Source of the DNA: Ruegeria sp. 6PALISEP08
Lineage (GTDB): Bacteria > Pseudomonadota > Alphaproteobacteria > Rhodobacterales > Rhodobacteraceae
Length of the DNA: 64,000 bases
NCBI RefSeq assembly: GCF_001238295.1
Contig: NZ_LGXZ01000007.1
Span: 1-64,000 of the forward strand
Direction of reading: 5' to 3'
The notes beneath the pieces were generated by a model that was given only the letters and a program-made list of their open reading frames with translations, did not search any database and had not been told where the DNA came from. Of the stretch, positions 48,438 through 58,009 are shown in pieces. Within the stretch, counting starts at the first letter, position 1. Every line of letters starts with the position of its first letter. A program made the translations under genes and the position numbers.

Positions 48438-49318
48438 GAGGCTATTGACGGGGTCAGTTGCTCCAGAAACTCCTGAGCGATCCTGGACAGGGGGCGACTT
48501 TTGGCCGTGATGATTGCAAGCTCCAGCATGACCGCTGGTTTGAAAGGGCGGGTCTGATACCCGCTCTCTTCATCGAAGGTAACGGTAAAGGGGTCGATCA
48601 TGGCGACCCCCATGCCTTGCTTCACGAAGCTAAGCAGGTTTTCAGACAAGTGCGTGTGAATCTGCGTGCGCCATACGCGCCCGGCACGCTGGAAAATGTC
48701 TCGGGTTTTTCGGTGCGTCTGATGCTCCGGCCCCATGACGATAAAAGGCTCGTTTTCCATAGTTTCCGGCGTCAGAACGTCATACGCCGCCAACGGGCTG
48801 TTTTCAGGGAAGGTCGCCAGCGTTTCGAACTGAAACACCTGGTAGTTCAGCGTGTCGTGCAGGATCGGCATCTCAACGATGCCGATCTCAAATAGGCCAG
48901 ATGTCACCCACTCCTGAATCTTCGACGAATATTGCGACTGAAAGCTGACGGACAGGTTCGGACGGCTTTCGGCAAACCGCGCGATCTCTCGAGGCATGAA
49001 GCCAAAAGACAACAGGTGCGGGGCAGCAACCTGTAACTGACCGGGATGCTTGTTCTGCAGATCCGTCACCGCTTGGGCAACGTGATCCAACCCACGCACT
49101 ACAGTGTCGACCTCATGGTACAACAGTTCGGCTTCCGGGGTGGGCAGCAAACGGCCCTTGTTGCGCTCAAACAGAGGCAATCGCGCCTCTCGTTCCAACT
49201 GTGCCAAAAGGTTGCTGATGCCGGGTTGCGAGATCCCAAGAACCGACGCCGCCCCCGTCACGGTTCCGGTTTCCATGATGGCGTGAAAGGCTTGAAGCTG
49301 GCGAAAACGCAATGACAT
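48398..49318 (-). CDS. LysR-family transcriptional regulator
   Basis: Regulator of 306 residues; the start is set at 49318 (MSLRFRQLQAFHAIM) because the longer frame to 49441 has no helix-turn-helix-like sequence and runs into the next gene. The winged helix (LQAFHAIMETGTVTGAASVLGISQPGISNLLAQLE) is at about 7-65 and the effector domain follows. It overlaps the 3' end of the ThDP gene by 40 bases (convergent) and is divergent from the MLE-type gene, its likely target. The effector may be the substrate of that pathway. Confidence 0.9.
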   Translation of the reverse strand: MSLRFRQLQAFHAIMETGTVTGAASVLGISQPGISNLLAQLEREARLPLFERNKGRLLPTPEAELLYHEVDTVVRGLDHVAQAVTDLQNKHPGQLQVAAPHLLSFGFMPREIARFAESRPNLSVSFQSQYSSKIQEWVTSGLFEIGIVEMPILHDTLNYQVFQFETLATFPENSPLAAYDVLTPETMENEPFIVMGPEHQTHRKTRDIFQRAGRVWRTQIHTHLSENLLSFVKQGMGVAMIDPFTVTFDEESGYQTRPFKPAVMLELAIITAKSRPLSRIAQEFLEQLTPSIASYATHSETGAAAS

Positions 49319-49325
49319 CGGCAAT

Positions 49326-49375
49326 ATATCATTTTTTATGATGAACTGTCGAAGATATAGTATTTGAAATGATAT
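49326..49375. promoter_or_regulatory. Candidate LysR operator, divergent LysR/MLE-type promoter
   Basis: ATATCATTT at 49326-49334 is repeated as its exact inverse AAATGATAT at 49367-49375, within an AT-rich gap between the LysR start (49318) and the MLE-type start (49416). The spacing of about 40 bases suits a LysR tetramer bound at two sites with the DNA bent between them. Confidence 0.55.
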
Positions 49376-49415
49376 GCTGGTCAAGGCAGGCTTCCGTTTA
49401 TCCACAGGGGGCCGA

Positions 49416-50549
49416 ATGAGCGATCTGTCACAGAAAATCACGGGCTATGACCTATGGCACCTAAAGCTGCCGGTAAACTCGCGGCGGGATCACGGCATTG
49501 GATCTGTGGAAGGCGTTTGTGAGGTTGTCATCTTGCGGCTGACATCCGAGGACGGCACTCAAGGATTTGGCGAAGCCTCACCGTGGTCGGTGTTCACTGG
49601 CACCCCAGAGGCGACCTTTGCCGCGTTGGATCGATATCTGCGCCCGCTTGTTTTGAATGCGCGTGTCGGTGATAGATCCGCGATCATGGCGCGCGCGGCT
49701 TATGCCGTGGCGCATTGCACAGAAGCCAAAGCGGCGCTGGAATCCGCGCTTTTGGATCTTGCGGGCCGGATCAGCTCCGTTCCGGTCTGGTCTTTGCTGG
49801 GCGGCAAGTTCCGGGATACGATCCCGCTCAGTTGCTCCATCGCCAATCCGGACTTCGCGCAGGATATCGACCTGTTGGCAAGGTTGCACGACGATGGTGT
49901 CCGGATCGTGAAACTCAAAACCGGGTTCAAGGATCACGCCTTTGACATCATGCGGCTGGAATACCTCGCTCAGAACTGCCCCGAGTTTTCGGTGCGTGTG
50001 GATTATAATCAGGGACTTAAAATCGAAGATGCCCCGGCACAGGTCCGAGACGTCGCCCGATTCGATCCCGATTTCATCGAGCAGCCCGTGCGCGCCCACC
50101 ACTACGGCATGATGTCCAAGCTGAGGCAAATGACAGATGTTCCGCTATTGGCAGACGAGAGCGTGTTTGGCCCTGAAGACATGGAGCGCGCGGCACGCGA
50201 GGGGATTTGCGATGGTGTTTCCGTCAAGATCATGAAGTCCGGCAGCCTGACGCGCGGTCAGACCGTAGCGCGCATTGCGGCTGCACACGGTCTGACCGCC
50301 TATGGCGGCGATATGTTCGAGGCTGGGCTTGCCCATTTGGCGGGCACGCACATGATTGCCGCGACACCGGAAATCACTCTGGGCTGCGAGTTCTATCAGG
50401 CGTCGTATTTCCTGAAAGAAGACATTTTGGAAGAACCGTTCCAGGTCAGTAAGGGACAGGTCTGCGTTCCCGACGGCCCCGGTCTTGGCGGCAAGCCCGA
50501 CTTGAGCAAACTGAACCACTACGCAGTGTCCAAGGCGGTGGCCGCGTGA
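49416..50549 (+). CDS. Enolase-superfamily enzyme, muconate lactonizing enzyme (MLE) subgroup
   Basis: A 377-residue metal-dependent enzyme. The start at 49416 follows a GGGG run. The N-terminal capping domain is followed by a TIM barrel with Lys166/Lys168 (KLKTG), the metal ligands Asp196 (VDYNQG), Glu222 (IEQP) and Asp247 (LADES), and a lysine on the other face at Lys274 (VKIMKSGSL). That two-lysine layout is the MLE type, used for cycloisomerisation, racemisation of N-acyl or peptide amino acids, and dehydration of cis-3-hydroxyproline. The following genes (FAD oxidoreductase, TRAP importer) favour an amino-acid substrate over muconate. Activity remains open. Confidence 0.88.
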   Translation: MSDLSQKITGYDLWHLKLPVNSRRDHGIGSVEGVCEVVILRLTSEDGTQGFGEASPWSVFTGTPEATFAALDRYLRPLVLNARVGDRSAIMARAAYAVAHCTEAKAALESALLDLAGRISSVPVWSLLGGKFRDTIPLSCSIANPDFAQDIDLLARLHDDGVRIVKLKTGFKDHAFDIMRLEYLAQNCPEFSVRVDYNQGLKIEDAPAQVRDVARFDPDFIEQPVRAHHYGMMSKLRQMTDVPLLADESVFGPEDMERAAREGICDGVSVKIMKSGSLTRGQTVARIAAAHGLTAYGGDMFEAGLAHLAGTHMIAATPEITLGCEFYQASYFLKEDILEEPFQVSKGQVCVPDGPGLGGKPDLSKLNHYAVSKAVAA

Positions 50550-51796
50550 GTGAGAAGAAGACCATAGCCATCATCGGGGCCGGAATTGTCGGTGTATCCG
50601 CTGCAGTCTGGCTACAGCGCGATGGCCATGACGTGATTCTGATCGATAAGGCCGGGCCGGGCGAAGGAACTTCGCATGGCAATGGCGGAGTTTTAGCGTC
50701 CTGCTCTATCATACCCGTGACGGTTCCGGGGTTGCTCGGCAAAGCACCCAAGATGCTTTTAAGCCCTTCTCAGCCACTGTTCCTGAAATGGGGATACCTA
50801 CCAAAGCTGCTGCCGTGGCTCAGGCAGTACTTGAGCCACGCAAATGCCGCAGATGTTGAACGGATCGCTGCGGCCCTGACGCCCATCGTGGGCGACAGCC
50901 TGAACGACCACAAGGCTTTGGCTGCAGGAACCGGCGCCGAGAAATGGATCGTCCCCAGCGACTATCTGTTCCTTTATGAAAACCGCGCCCATTTCGAAAG
51001 CGATGCCTTTGGCTGGAGCATTCGGCGCAAGTACGGTTTCGCGTGGGAAGAATTGGAAGGCAAGGCGTTCCACGATTACGACCCCGTATTCAGCCCGGAT
51101 ATCGGATTTGCGGCCAAGCTATCAGACCATGGCCATATCACCGATCCGGGGCGGTATGTGAAAGATCTAGCTGCGCATGTTGAAGATCAGGGAGGTCGGA
51201 TCATCCGTGCCAATGTCGAGGATGTTACGCGCGAAAATGGCAGCGTCACAGGCGTGCGCGCGGACGGTGAGACCATTGCGTGCGACACAGCCATTGTAAC
51301 GGCTGGCGTTTGGTCGGGACCATTGGCAAAACGATTGGGGGTTTCTGTTCCTCTTGAAAGCGAACGTGGGTATCATCTTGAATTGGTGGAGCCTTCCGCA
51401 ATGCCACGCAGCCCGGTCATGGTCGCCTCAGGTAAGTTTGTTGCCACACCCATGGATGGGCGCATACGCTTGGCGGGAATTGTAGAGTTCGGAGGGTTGG
51501 ATGCACCGCCCTCACGCGCACCGTTTGAATTGATGCGCAAAAATGCCCGGGCGGCTTTTCCGGGCATAACATGGAAGGAGGAAGTGGAATGGATGGGGCA
51601 CAGGCCCGCCCCGGCTGACTCGATCCCGATCATTGGCGACGTGCCCGGTATCCAAGGTGCTTACATGGGCTTCGGACACCATCACATTGGCCTGACAGGC
51701 GGGCCAAAAACTGGACGTCTTCTGGCGCAGATGATCGCAGGCAGAACCCCGAACGCGGATGTGAGCGTTTACGCGCCGTCGCGCTACACGACATAA
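50546..51796 (+). CDS. FAD-dependent amino acid oxidoreductase (DadA/DAO-like)
   Basis: Flavoenzyme of 416 residues whose GTG start overlaps the stop of the MLE-type gene (GTGA). N-terminal nucleotide-binding motif [19 protein letters not shown], then the FAD-binding segment [18 protein letters not shown], and C-terminal [20 protein letters not shown], which is typical of D-amino acid dehydrogenase and other amine-oxidising DAO proteins. It would oxidise the amine product of the preceding enzyme to an imine that hydrolyses to a keto acid; the electron acceptor is probably a membrane quinone. Substrate not determined. Confidence 0.9.
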   Translation: MSEKKTIAIIGAGIVGVSAAVWLQRDGHDVILIDKAGPGEGTSHGNGGVLASCSIIPVTVPGLLGKAPKMLLSPSQPLFLKWGYLPKLLPWLRQYLSHANAADVERIAAALTPIVGDSLNDHKALAAGTGAEKWIVPSDYLFLYENRAHFESDAFGWSIRRKYGFAWEELEGKAFHDYDPVFSPDIGFAAKLSDHGHITDPGRYVKDLAAHVEDQGGRIIRANVEDVTRENGSVTGVRADGETIACDTAIVTAGVWSGPLAKRLGVSVPLESERGYHLELVEPSAMPRSPVMVASGKFVATPMDGRIRLAGIVEFGGLDAPPSRAPFELMRKNARAAFPGITWKEEVEWMGHRPAPADSIPIIGDVPGIQGAYMGFGHHHIGLTGGPKTGRLLAQMIAGRTPNADVSVYAPSRYTT

Positions 51797-51848
51797 GAAC
51801 AAGCTGATGAAAAACATCGGTATTCTAAAACTCAATAGGGAGAAAACG

Positions 51849-52826
51849 ATGAAAAAACTGACAAATCTTCTGGCAGCGACAGCTTTGACCACAGCTGCAG
51901 CAGCACCGGCCATGGCCGAAAAATGGGACATGCCAATGGCCTATTCGGCGTCGAACTTCCATTCGGCAACAGGCGCTGAGTTCGCAAAATGCGTGACAAC
52001 CGGTACAGGTGGCGAGATCGAAATCGTTACGCACCCTTCCGGCTCGTTGTTCAAAGGTGCCGATATCAAACGCGCGATCCAGACCGGGCAGGCCCCGATT
52101 GGTGAGCGCCTTTTATCCGGTCACCAGAACGAAAATGCGCTGTTCGGGTTTGACTCCATCCCGTTCCTGGCAACGTCGTTCGACGATAGCGCCAAACTTT
52201 GGGAAGCTGCCAAGCCATCTATCGAAAAAGTGCTGGCCGAACAGAACCTAACGTTGCTGTATGCGGTGCCGTGGCCGCCTCAGGGCCTGTATTTCAAGGA
52301 CGAAGTGACTTCTGTCGCCGATATGAAGGGCATTAAGTTCCGCTCGTATAACAACGCTACATCGCGGTTGGCTGAATTGACCGGGATGCTGCCCGTGACC
52401 ATCGAGGCTGCGGAAATCAGTCAGGCTTTTGCCACCGGTGTTGCAGATTCTATGATTTCTTCGGGTTCGACCGGCTACGACCGCAAGGTCTGGGAAAGCC
52501 TGAAGTACTTCTACGAGGTCGATGCCTGGCTTCCGCGCAACTACGTGATGGTGAACTCGGACGTCTGGTCGGGCGTTTCAGACGCTAGCAAAAACGTCAT
52601 TAAGGGGTGCGCCGAGTTAGCCGAGTATGCAGGGAACTGGCGCGCCAAGGAATATACTGGTTTCACTCTGCAGGGTTTGCGGGATGGCGGTATGACGGTT
52701 GGTCCGGCATCCGACCAAATGGTGCAGGAATTGAAAGAGATCGGCGTGACCATGACCAATGAATGGCTGGAAGCAGCCGGTGACGAAGGCAAGGCCATCG
52801 TCGAAACGTTCAACGCGTCTCAGTAA
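51849..52826 (+). CDS. dctP: TRAP transporter substrate-binding protein
   Basis: Periplasmic solute receptor of a TRAP transporter, 325 residues; the ATG at 51849 follows GGGAG. Signal peptide of about 23 residues (cleavage after AMA). The mature part has the DctP fold (WDMPMAYSASNFHSATGAEF, and DMKGIKFRSYNNATSRLAELTG, the arginine site that binds the carboxylate of most ligands). It is followed by the small and large membrane subunits. Ligand unknown; a carboxylate or amino-acid-like compound is likely. Confidence 0.93.
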   Translation: MKKLTNLLAATALTTAAAAPAMAEKWDMPMAYSASNFHSATGAEFAKCVTTGTGGEIEIVTHPSGSLFKGADIKRAIQTGQAPIGERLLSGHQNENALFGFDSIPFLATSFDDSAKLWEAAKPSIEKVLAEQNLTLLYAVPWPPQGLYFKDEVTSVADMKGIKFRSYNNATSRLAELTGMLPVTIEAAEISQAFATGVADSMISSGSTGYDRKVWESLKYFYEVDAWLPRNYVMVNSDVWSGVSDASKNVIKGCAELAEYAGNWRAKEYTGFTLQGLRDGGMTVGPASDQMVQELKEIGVTMTNEWLEAAGDEGKAIVETFNASQ

Positions 52827-52895
52827 CCTTTCGAATTGGGCGGCGGTTCATCCTGCCGCCTTTTTCGCATCCAATCAAAACACAGCGGGGACAGC

Positions 52896-53429
52896 ATGGC
52901 GGTATTGCGAGGGCTTCGGTCCGTACTGGACTTTATCTATCAGGCGGCGGGGGTACTTGCGGCTCTCAGCCTCATTGCGATCCTGCTGTTGATCGTCGTG
53001 CAGATGCTGGCCCGCTGGACCGGTGAGGTGTTCCCCGGAGCACCCGACTATGCAGGTTATGCCATGGCCGCCGCGTCCTTTCTGGCCTTTGCCAATGCGC
53101 TGAACCGAGGCAGCCACATTCGCGTTTCAATCCTTCTGAACGCGGTGCCCGACAGTGTCCGTCGCATATTGGAAGTCTGGTGTTTTGCAATCGCCACAGC
53201 CGTCATGTGGTATTTTTGCTGGTACGCTTACCGCTTTGTCTATTGGAGCTGGAAGTTCAACGACATCAGCCAGGGACAGGACAAAACTGCCCTTTGGATC
53301 CCGCAATCTGCAATGTTGATCGGTGCTATCATCCTTGCCATCGCCCTGACCGACCACCTGATCCACGTGCTGTTCAAGGGCGACCACCGCATCACCCGCG
53401 ATCTGGCCGACCAGAGCCACGGAGAGTAA
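52896..53429 (+). CDS. dctQ: TRAP transporter small membrane subunit
   Basis: Four-helix inner-membrane subunit of 177 residues, starting at the ATG at 52896. Hydrophobic segments lie near residues 20-45, 57-80, 92-115 and 140-165 (for example LAALSLIAILLLIVVQMLAR and SAMLIGAIILAIALTDHLIH). NRGSHIRVSILLN in the loop between helices 2 and 3 is typical of DctQ proteins. Four bases before dctM, so the two are translated together. Confidence 0.92.
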   Translation: MAVLRGLRSVLDFIYQAAGVLAALSLIAILLLIVVQMLARWTGEVFPGAPDYAGYAMAAASFLAFANALNRGSHIRVSILLNAVPDSVRRILEVWCFAIATAVMWYFCWYAYRFVYWSWKFNDISQGQDKTALWIPQSAMLIGAIILAIALTDHLIHVLFKGDHRITRDLADQSHGE

Positions 53430-53433
53430 GCCT

Positions 53434-54747
53434 ATGGAAAACCTCTCTGTCATTATCCTCTTTCTGTTTGTTCTCTTCACCTTGCTGGGCACCGGCGTTT
53501 GGGTTGGTTTGGCCCTGATGGGTGTTGCCTGGGTCGGGATGGAGCTGTTCACTACCCGCCCCGTCGGGGATGTTATGATCACCACCATCTGGTCGGCATC
53601 GTCGTCATGGACCCTGACCGCACTGCCCATGTTCATCTGGATGGGCGAAATCCTGTACCGAACGCGATTATCCGAAGACATGTTCAAGGGCTTATCCCCA
53701 TGGATGGCTCCTTTGCCTGGCGGGCTGGTACACACAAATATCGTTGGATGTACGGTATTCGCGGCCGTCTCGGGCTCCTCAGCGGCCACGCTGACAACGG
53801 TTGGAAAGATGTCGATCCCTGAGCTGCGTAAGCGCAATTACCCCGAGCGGATGATCATCGGGACATTGACCGGGGCCGCCACACTTGGGCTGATGATCCC
53901 GCCCTCACTGACCCTGATCGTATACGGCGTGACGATCAATGAATCCATAACCAAGCTGTTCTTCGCCGGAATTCTGCCGGGTCTGGTACTGGCGTCGATG
54001 TTCATGGGTTACGTAGCTATCTATTCCAAGCTCGGTAAGGATTGGAGCCCCGATACCGAAACCAAACTGAGCTTTTCCGAGAAAATCAAAAACTCGCGTT
54101 TTCTGCTGCCTGTAATACTGCTGATCATGGTGGTCATTGGGTCAATGTATCTGGGGTATGCCACCGCGACCGAGGCCGCAGCATTTGGGGTCATCGGCGG
54201 GCTGCTATTGGCGGCGGGTCAGGGATCGCTAACCTGGAAAACCTTTACCGAAAGCCTGATGGGAGCCACGCGCACCAGCGCGATGATTGCCCTCATTCTG
54301 GCGGGCGCGGCCTTCCTTTCGTTGTCCATGGGCTTTACCGGCCTGCCGCGTGGCCTGGCCGATTTGATTGCCGGATGGGAGCTAACCCGGTTTGAACTGC
54401 TCATGGTGCTGCTGGTCTTCTACATCATTCTGGGCTGTTTTCTGGACGGCATTTCTTCGGTCGTGCTGACCATGGCCGTGGTCGAACCCATGATCCGCGA
54501 CGCCGGGATCGACCTGATCTGGTTCGGTATCTTCATCGTTGTCGTTGTTGAGATGGCACAGATCACGCCCCCGATCGGGTTCAATCTGTTCGTCATGCAG
54601 GGCATGACCAACCACGAGATGAGCTACATCGCACGGGCGGCCATTCCGATGTTCCTGATCATGGTGCTGATGGTCTTTATCCTGATCTGGTTCCCCGATC
54701 TCGCGACTTGGTTGCCCGAGAACCTGCGACAAACCTCTGGAGGGTAG
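53434..54747 (+). CDS. dctM: TRAP transporter large membrane subunit
   Basis: Sodium-coupled permease of 437 residues with about 12 hydrophobic segments. The DctM signatures are visible: FVLFTLLGTGVWVGLALMG at the start, GCTVFAAVSGSSAATLTTVGKM, LTGAATLGLMIPPSLTLIVYG and QITPPIGFNLFVMQGM. It completes the dctPQM importer. Followed seven bases later by a BASS-type permease. Confidence 0.95.
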   Translation: MENLSVIILFLFVLFTLLGTGVWVGLALMGVAWVGMELFTTRPVGDVMITTIWSASSSWTLTALPMFIWMGEILYRTRLSEDMFKGLSPWMAPLPGGLVHTNIVGCTVFAAVSGSSAATLTTVGKMSIPELRKRNYPERMIIGTLTGAATLGLMIPPSLTLIVYGVTINESITKLFFAGILPGLVLASMFMGYVAIYSKLGKDWSPDTETKLSFSEKIKNSRFLLPVILLIMVVIGSMYLGYATATEAAAFGVIGGLLLAAGQGSLTWKTFTESLMGATRTSAMIALILAGAAFLSLSMGFTGLPRGLADLIAGWELTRFELLMVLLVFYIILGCFLDGISSVVLTMAVVEPMIRDAGIDLIWFGIFIVVVVEMAQITPPIGFNLFVMQGMTNHEMSYIARAAIPMFLIMVLMVFILIWFPDLATWLPENLRQTSGG

Positions 54748-54754
54748 ATAAGCT

Positions 54755-55693
54755 TTGAACCCGCTTCATCTGGCGGCGCGTCAAGGTCCATTTGTACTGA
54801 TCAGTGGTCTGGTCGCAGGTCTGCTGCTGCCGGCCTTGGCTGAACCGATGCGGGGCCTGCTTCCGCCCCTGGTTGTACTGTTGCTCTTCGTCACCGTGCT
54901 GAGGATGGACCCAGAAGCGATCTTAGGATCGCTGAGTGACCTGCCCAAAGTGGTAGTCACGATCGTTGGGTTTCAGCTCGTGATTCCGATGATCCTGTTG
55001 GGAATAGGATATGTCGGAGGGTGGATCGGAACGCCAGTCCTTCTGTCCTTGCTGATCATGGCCGCGGCCCCTTCCATAGCAGGCAGTCCGAATATGTGCA
55101 TGATGATGGGGCACGCACCAGAGCACGCTATGCGGCTAATGGTGGTTGGCACAGCCCTGTTGCCCCTGACGGCACTGCCCGTTTTCCTGCTCATGCCCGA
55201 GTTGGGTGACATTCAATCTGTTTTGTGGGTGGGTTTGCGCTTGTCGCTGACAATCTTGTGCGCAACCGGAGCAGCCATTTTCGTAAGGCGCAAAGTGCTG
55301 CGAAATCCTTCGCAAGCCATGCTTTTGAACTTGGAAGGATTGGGCGCAATCACTCTGGCCGTTTTTGTTATCGGATTGATGCCTGCAGTCAGTGCCATGG
55401 CGTTGAAAGACCCCGCCACTGCCCTGTTTTGGATCGTACTCGCGTGCCTGGCCAATTTTGGCAGTCAGATCATAGTGTTTTTTCTGACGTCCGGCAGGCT
55501 ACCGCAGCCAAAGGCCACGGCCATGTCGCTTATCGCAGGCAACCGGAACATCGCCCTTTTCTTTGTAGCGTTGCCAATTGACGTGACCGCACCCGTCATG
55601 GCCTTTATCGGGGCCTATCAGATTCCAATGTATCTGACTCCAATGGTCATGCAGCGTTTTTACAGAAAGAAAAATCCCGCGTCCGACTGGTGA
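54755..55693 (+). CDS. BASS-family (bile acid:sodium symporter-like) permease
   Basis: Inner-membrane protein of 312 residues with about 10 hydrophobic segments, starting at a TTG behind GGAGGG (11 bases). The first segment (GPFVLISGLVAGLLLPALAE) and the loop with PSIAGSPNMCMMMGH near residue 113 resemble the SBF-like family; NRNIALFFVALPI is similar to the conserved NRNxAL motif of the C-terminal half. Such proteins import or export carboxylates or sulfonated compounds. It is the last gene of the LysR-controlled set and could be an exporter of a product or a second importer. Confidence 0.75.
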   Translation: MNPLHLAARQGPFVLISGLVAGLLLPALAEPMRGLLPPLVVLLLFVTVLRMDPEAILGSLSDLPKVVVTIVGFQLVIPMILLGIGYVGGWIGTPVLLSLLIMAAAPSIAGSPNMCMMMGHAPEHAMRLMVVGTALLPLTALPVFLLMPELGDIQSVLWVGLRLSLTILCATGAAIFVRRKVLRNPSQAMLLNLEGLGAITLAVFVIGLMPAVSAMALKDPATALFWIVLACLANFGSQIIVFFLTSGRLPQPKATAMSLIAGNRNIALFFVALPIDVTAPVMAFIGAYQIPMYLTPMVMQRFYRKKNPASDW

Positions 55694-55799
55694 AAAAGCG
55701 TCGAAGTTAGCACCAAACCGGGTAATCATTTGTGTTAACACTTATGCCGCCAGCTTCGGATTGCATCCGGTTTTTGACAGTTTCGCAAACAAGGGCTAC

Positions 55800-55836
55800 G
55801 CCCCGCACCGAAAATCGGTACAGGGCGGGTTTCTTG
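55800..55836. terminator. Imperfect hairpin between converging BASS permease and RidA genes
   Basis: GCCC..ACCGA (55800-55811) pairs with TCGGT..GGGC (55815-55826) with two mismatches and an AAA loop, then GGGTTTC on the plus strand. By its place it probably ends both converging transcripts. Confidence 0.55.
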
Positions 55837-55842
55837 CAATGA

Positions 55843-56187
55843 TCAGTCGCAGGCCGCGGTAACGATCATCTCAACCTTCAGAATATCGCGGGCCAGCTTC
55901 GCCTCGCCACAGGCGCGGGCAGGCGCGTGGCCTTCGGGCGCCCAAGCGTCCCAGACGGCGTTCATTTCAGCAAAATCCGCCATATCTGACAGCCAGATCA
56001 CACATTGCAAGATACGCGTCTTGTCACTGCCAGCTTTCTCCAGCAGGTCCTCGACTTTGGCAAGGATGTCGCGGGTCTGATCAGCCACCGTGGCGGCATC
56101 CGAAACCTGACCGCACAGATAGGCGGTTCCGTTATGCTTGACGATGCGGCTCATGCGCTGGCCGGTTTCGATGCGGGTAATGGTCAC
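55843..56187 (-). CDS. RidA-family (YjgF/YER057c) imine deaminase
   Basis: A 114-residue trimer-forming protein of the RidA/YjgF superfamily. The family hydrolyses 2-iminoacids produced by PLP and flavin enzymes. The motif with the conserved Arg is visible (APARACGEAKLA near residue 88), followed by DILKVEMIVTAA. The N-terminal half has the usual strand and helix pattern (MTITRIETGQRMSRIVKHNGTAYLCGQV). Its position at the end of an operon with FAD amine dehydrogenases is biologically sensible: it would clear reactive imines. Position 149 bases after the ThDP gene. Confidence 0.88.
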   Translation of the reverse strand: MTITRIETGQRMSRIVKHNGTAYLCGQVSDAATVADQTRDILAKVEDLLEKAGSDKTRILQCVIWLSDMADFAEMNAVWDAWAPEGHAPARACGEAKLARDILKVEMIVTAACD

Positions 56188-56336
56188 GGCTGGTAACTCC
56201 TGTCGCGGGTGGGTTGTTCCAAACGGGCGATAGAGCGAAACAACCCGAACTGCCAGCCCCGATATTCAGGAATATCAACACTTCCCGGACGGTGGTGTCA
56301 GTCTCGCCGGATCGGCAGTGCGCATATGCTGAGTAG

Positions 56337-58007
56337 TCAACTCGTTTGCGGCGTTTTGAACAGGTCTTTGCGCAGGGTCATCAAAGCGCCGGGGTCGATC
56401 TTTGCCTGAATAACAGTGGTTTCATTCGACGCGATGGCTTGCTCCAGCGCTGGCCCCATGTCACCCGGGCCATCGACCCAGATACCTTGGCCACCGCACA
56501 GCTCTGCGAATTTGTCAAAGCGGGGCGAGCGGATTTCGGCACCCAGTAACCGACCACCGTAAAACTCCTGCTGATAGGCTTTCTCGGCCCCCCATGCTTC
56601 ATTATCCAAAACAACAATCGTGATCGGAAGGTTGTTCTGAATAGCCGTCTGAATTTCGATCATCGTATAGCCGACGGCGCCATCTCCCATGAGGGCTATG
56701 ACGGGGCGATCCGGTGCTGCCGCCTTGGCCCCGATTGCGGCGGCAAGGCCAAAGCCGACAAGGCCGAAGTCCAAGGGTGTGATCAAAGACATCGGCGCAT
56801 AATGTGCCAGCCGGTCGGCGGCCTGCAGACACGTGTTGCCGGTGTCCAGTGTTACGATGGCGTCTTCCGGAAGCGTGTCGCGGATTTCGGCCAGCGCTCG
56901 GCGTGGGTGCATGGGCAAGCTCTCAAGAGCTGCCTCAGCGGTGCGCTCGGCTGCGAGGTCGTCCATATCGGCACGAAAGGCCGCGCGCCAGGGATCACAG
57001 TTTGGCCGGGGCGCAATATCGGCCAGAGCTTCGGCTGTCAGGCGGGCGTCGCCTTGCGCTGCGATTTCGGCCGGGAAGTACCGGCCAACCGCTGCGCCTT
57101 CGATATCGACATGGGCGATCCGGGTGTCGGCTCCGACATAATCGTTGGAATGAAAGGTCGAGTTGAACCCAAGCCGGGCACCAAGCACCACCATGACATC
57201 TGCATCGCGAGTCAGCCTGCTGGCGACCACGTTACCACGTGGGCCAGCCTGCCCCGCAAACCACGGGTGCCCGTGGGGCATGACGTCGGCATGACCGGTT
57301 GAGGCGACGACCGGTACTTCAAGTTTTTCGGCCAGCGCCATGAGGGCATCACGCCCTGCCCCCCATTTGAATCCCCCACCGGCAAAAATCACCGGCCTTT
57401 GGGCCTCTGACAACAGCTTTGCAATGGCGGCTATGTCCGAGGGCGCGGCAGGACCCGCGCGCGCAATATTCACTGGAGCAGGCTCAAAGGCCGGTATGCC
57501 TGCGGCGAACAAGTCACGCGGGACATGCAGCACCACTGGACCACGCCGGCCTGTATTTGCCAACCGGATGGCGTCTTCAAGCATCGGTGCAAGCCTCGCA
57601 GGGTCTGTCACCATGACCGAGCGTTTGGAAATGGGCGCAAACAGCGCGACTTGATCGATTTCCTGAAACGTGTCCTTGCATTGATCGGCGCGAGTGATCG
57701 CTCCGGCAATCACAACAAGCGGTGAATAGGCCAGTTGCGCCTCGGCCACTGCAGTCACAATGTTGACCACGCCGGGCCCGGCCTGTGCCCCCAGAACCAC
57801 ACCAGGTTTACCCGTCATCCGCGCCCAGGCATCGGCCATATGACCCGCAGCACGTTCGTCGCGCGCGCCCACATAGGCGATCTGACCGCCCTGATACATG
57901 GCGTCGTAGAGCTCGAGCATTGAACCGCCCAACAATCCAAAAACGGTATCGATGCCGTTGGTTTTCAGAACGCGATAGACGGCTTCTCCGCCATTTATGG
58001 TGGTCAT
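56337..58007 (-). CDS. Thiamine-diphosphate-dependent enzyme, acetolactate synthase-like (second)
   Basis: A 556-residue ThDP enzyme, distinct from the one at 46743. The catalytic Glu51 is in GARDERAAGHMADAWARM, the middle domain contains RPVIFAGGGFKWGAGRD, and the cofactor site is MGDGAVGYTMIEIQTAIQ...LDNEAWG. Members of this group include acetolactate synthase-like, oxalyl-CoA decarboxylase-like and other keto acid decarboxylases and carboligases; a catabolic role is inferred from the operon context. It starts two bases after the amidase stop and is followed by RidA. Confidence 0.85.
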   Translation of the reverse strand: MTTINGGEAVYRVLKTNGIDTVFGLLGGSMLELYDAMYQGGQIAYVGARDERAAGHMADAWARMTGKPGVVLGAQAGPGVVNIVTAVAEAQLAYSPLVVIAGAITRADQCKDTFQEIDQVALFAPISKRSVMVTDPARLAPMLEDAIRLANTGRRGPVVLHVPRDLFAAGIPAFEPAPVNIARAGPAAPSDIAAIAKLLSEAQRPVIFAGGGFKWGAGRDALMALAEKLEVPVVASTGHADVMPHGHPWFAGQAGPRGNVVASRLTRDADVMVVLGARLGFNSTFHSNDYVGADTRIAHVDIEGAAVGRYFPAEIAAQGDARLTAEALADIAPRPNCDPWRAAFRADMDDLAAERTAEAALESLPMHPRRALAEIRDTLPEDAIVTLDTGNTCLQAADRLAHYAPMSLITPLDFGLVGFGLAAAIGAKAAAPDRPVIALMGDGAVGYTMIEIQTAIQNNLPITIVVLDNEAWGAEKAYQQEFYGGRLLGAEIRSPRFDKFAELCGGQGIWVDGPGDMGPALEQAIASNETTVIQAKIDPGALMTLRKDLFKTPQTS

Positions 58008-58009
58008 GT

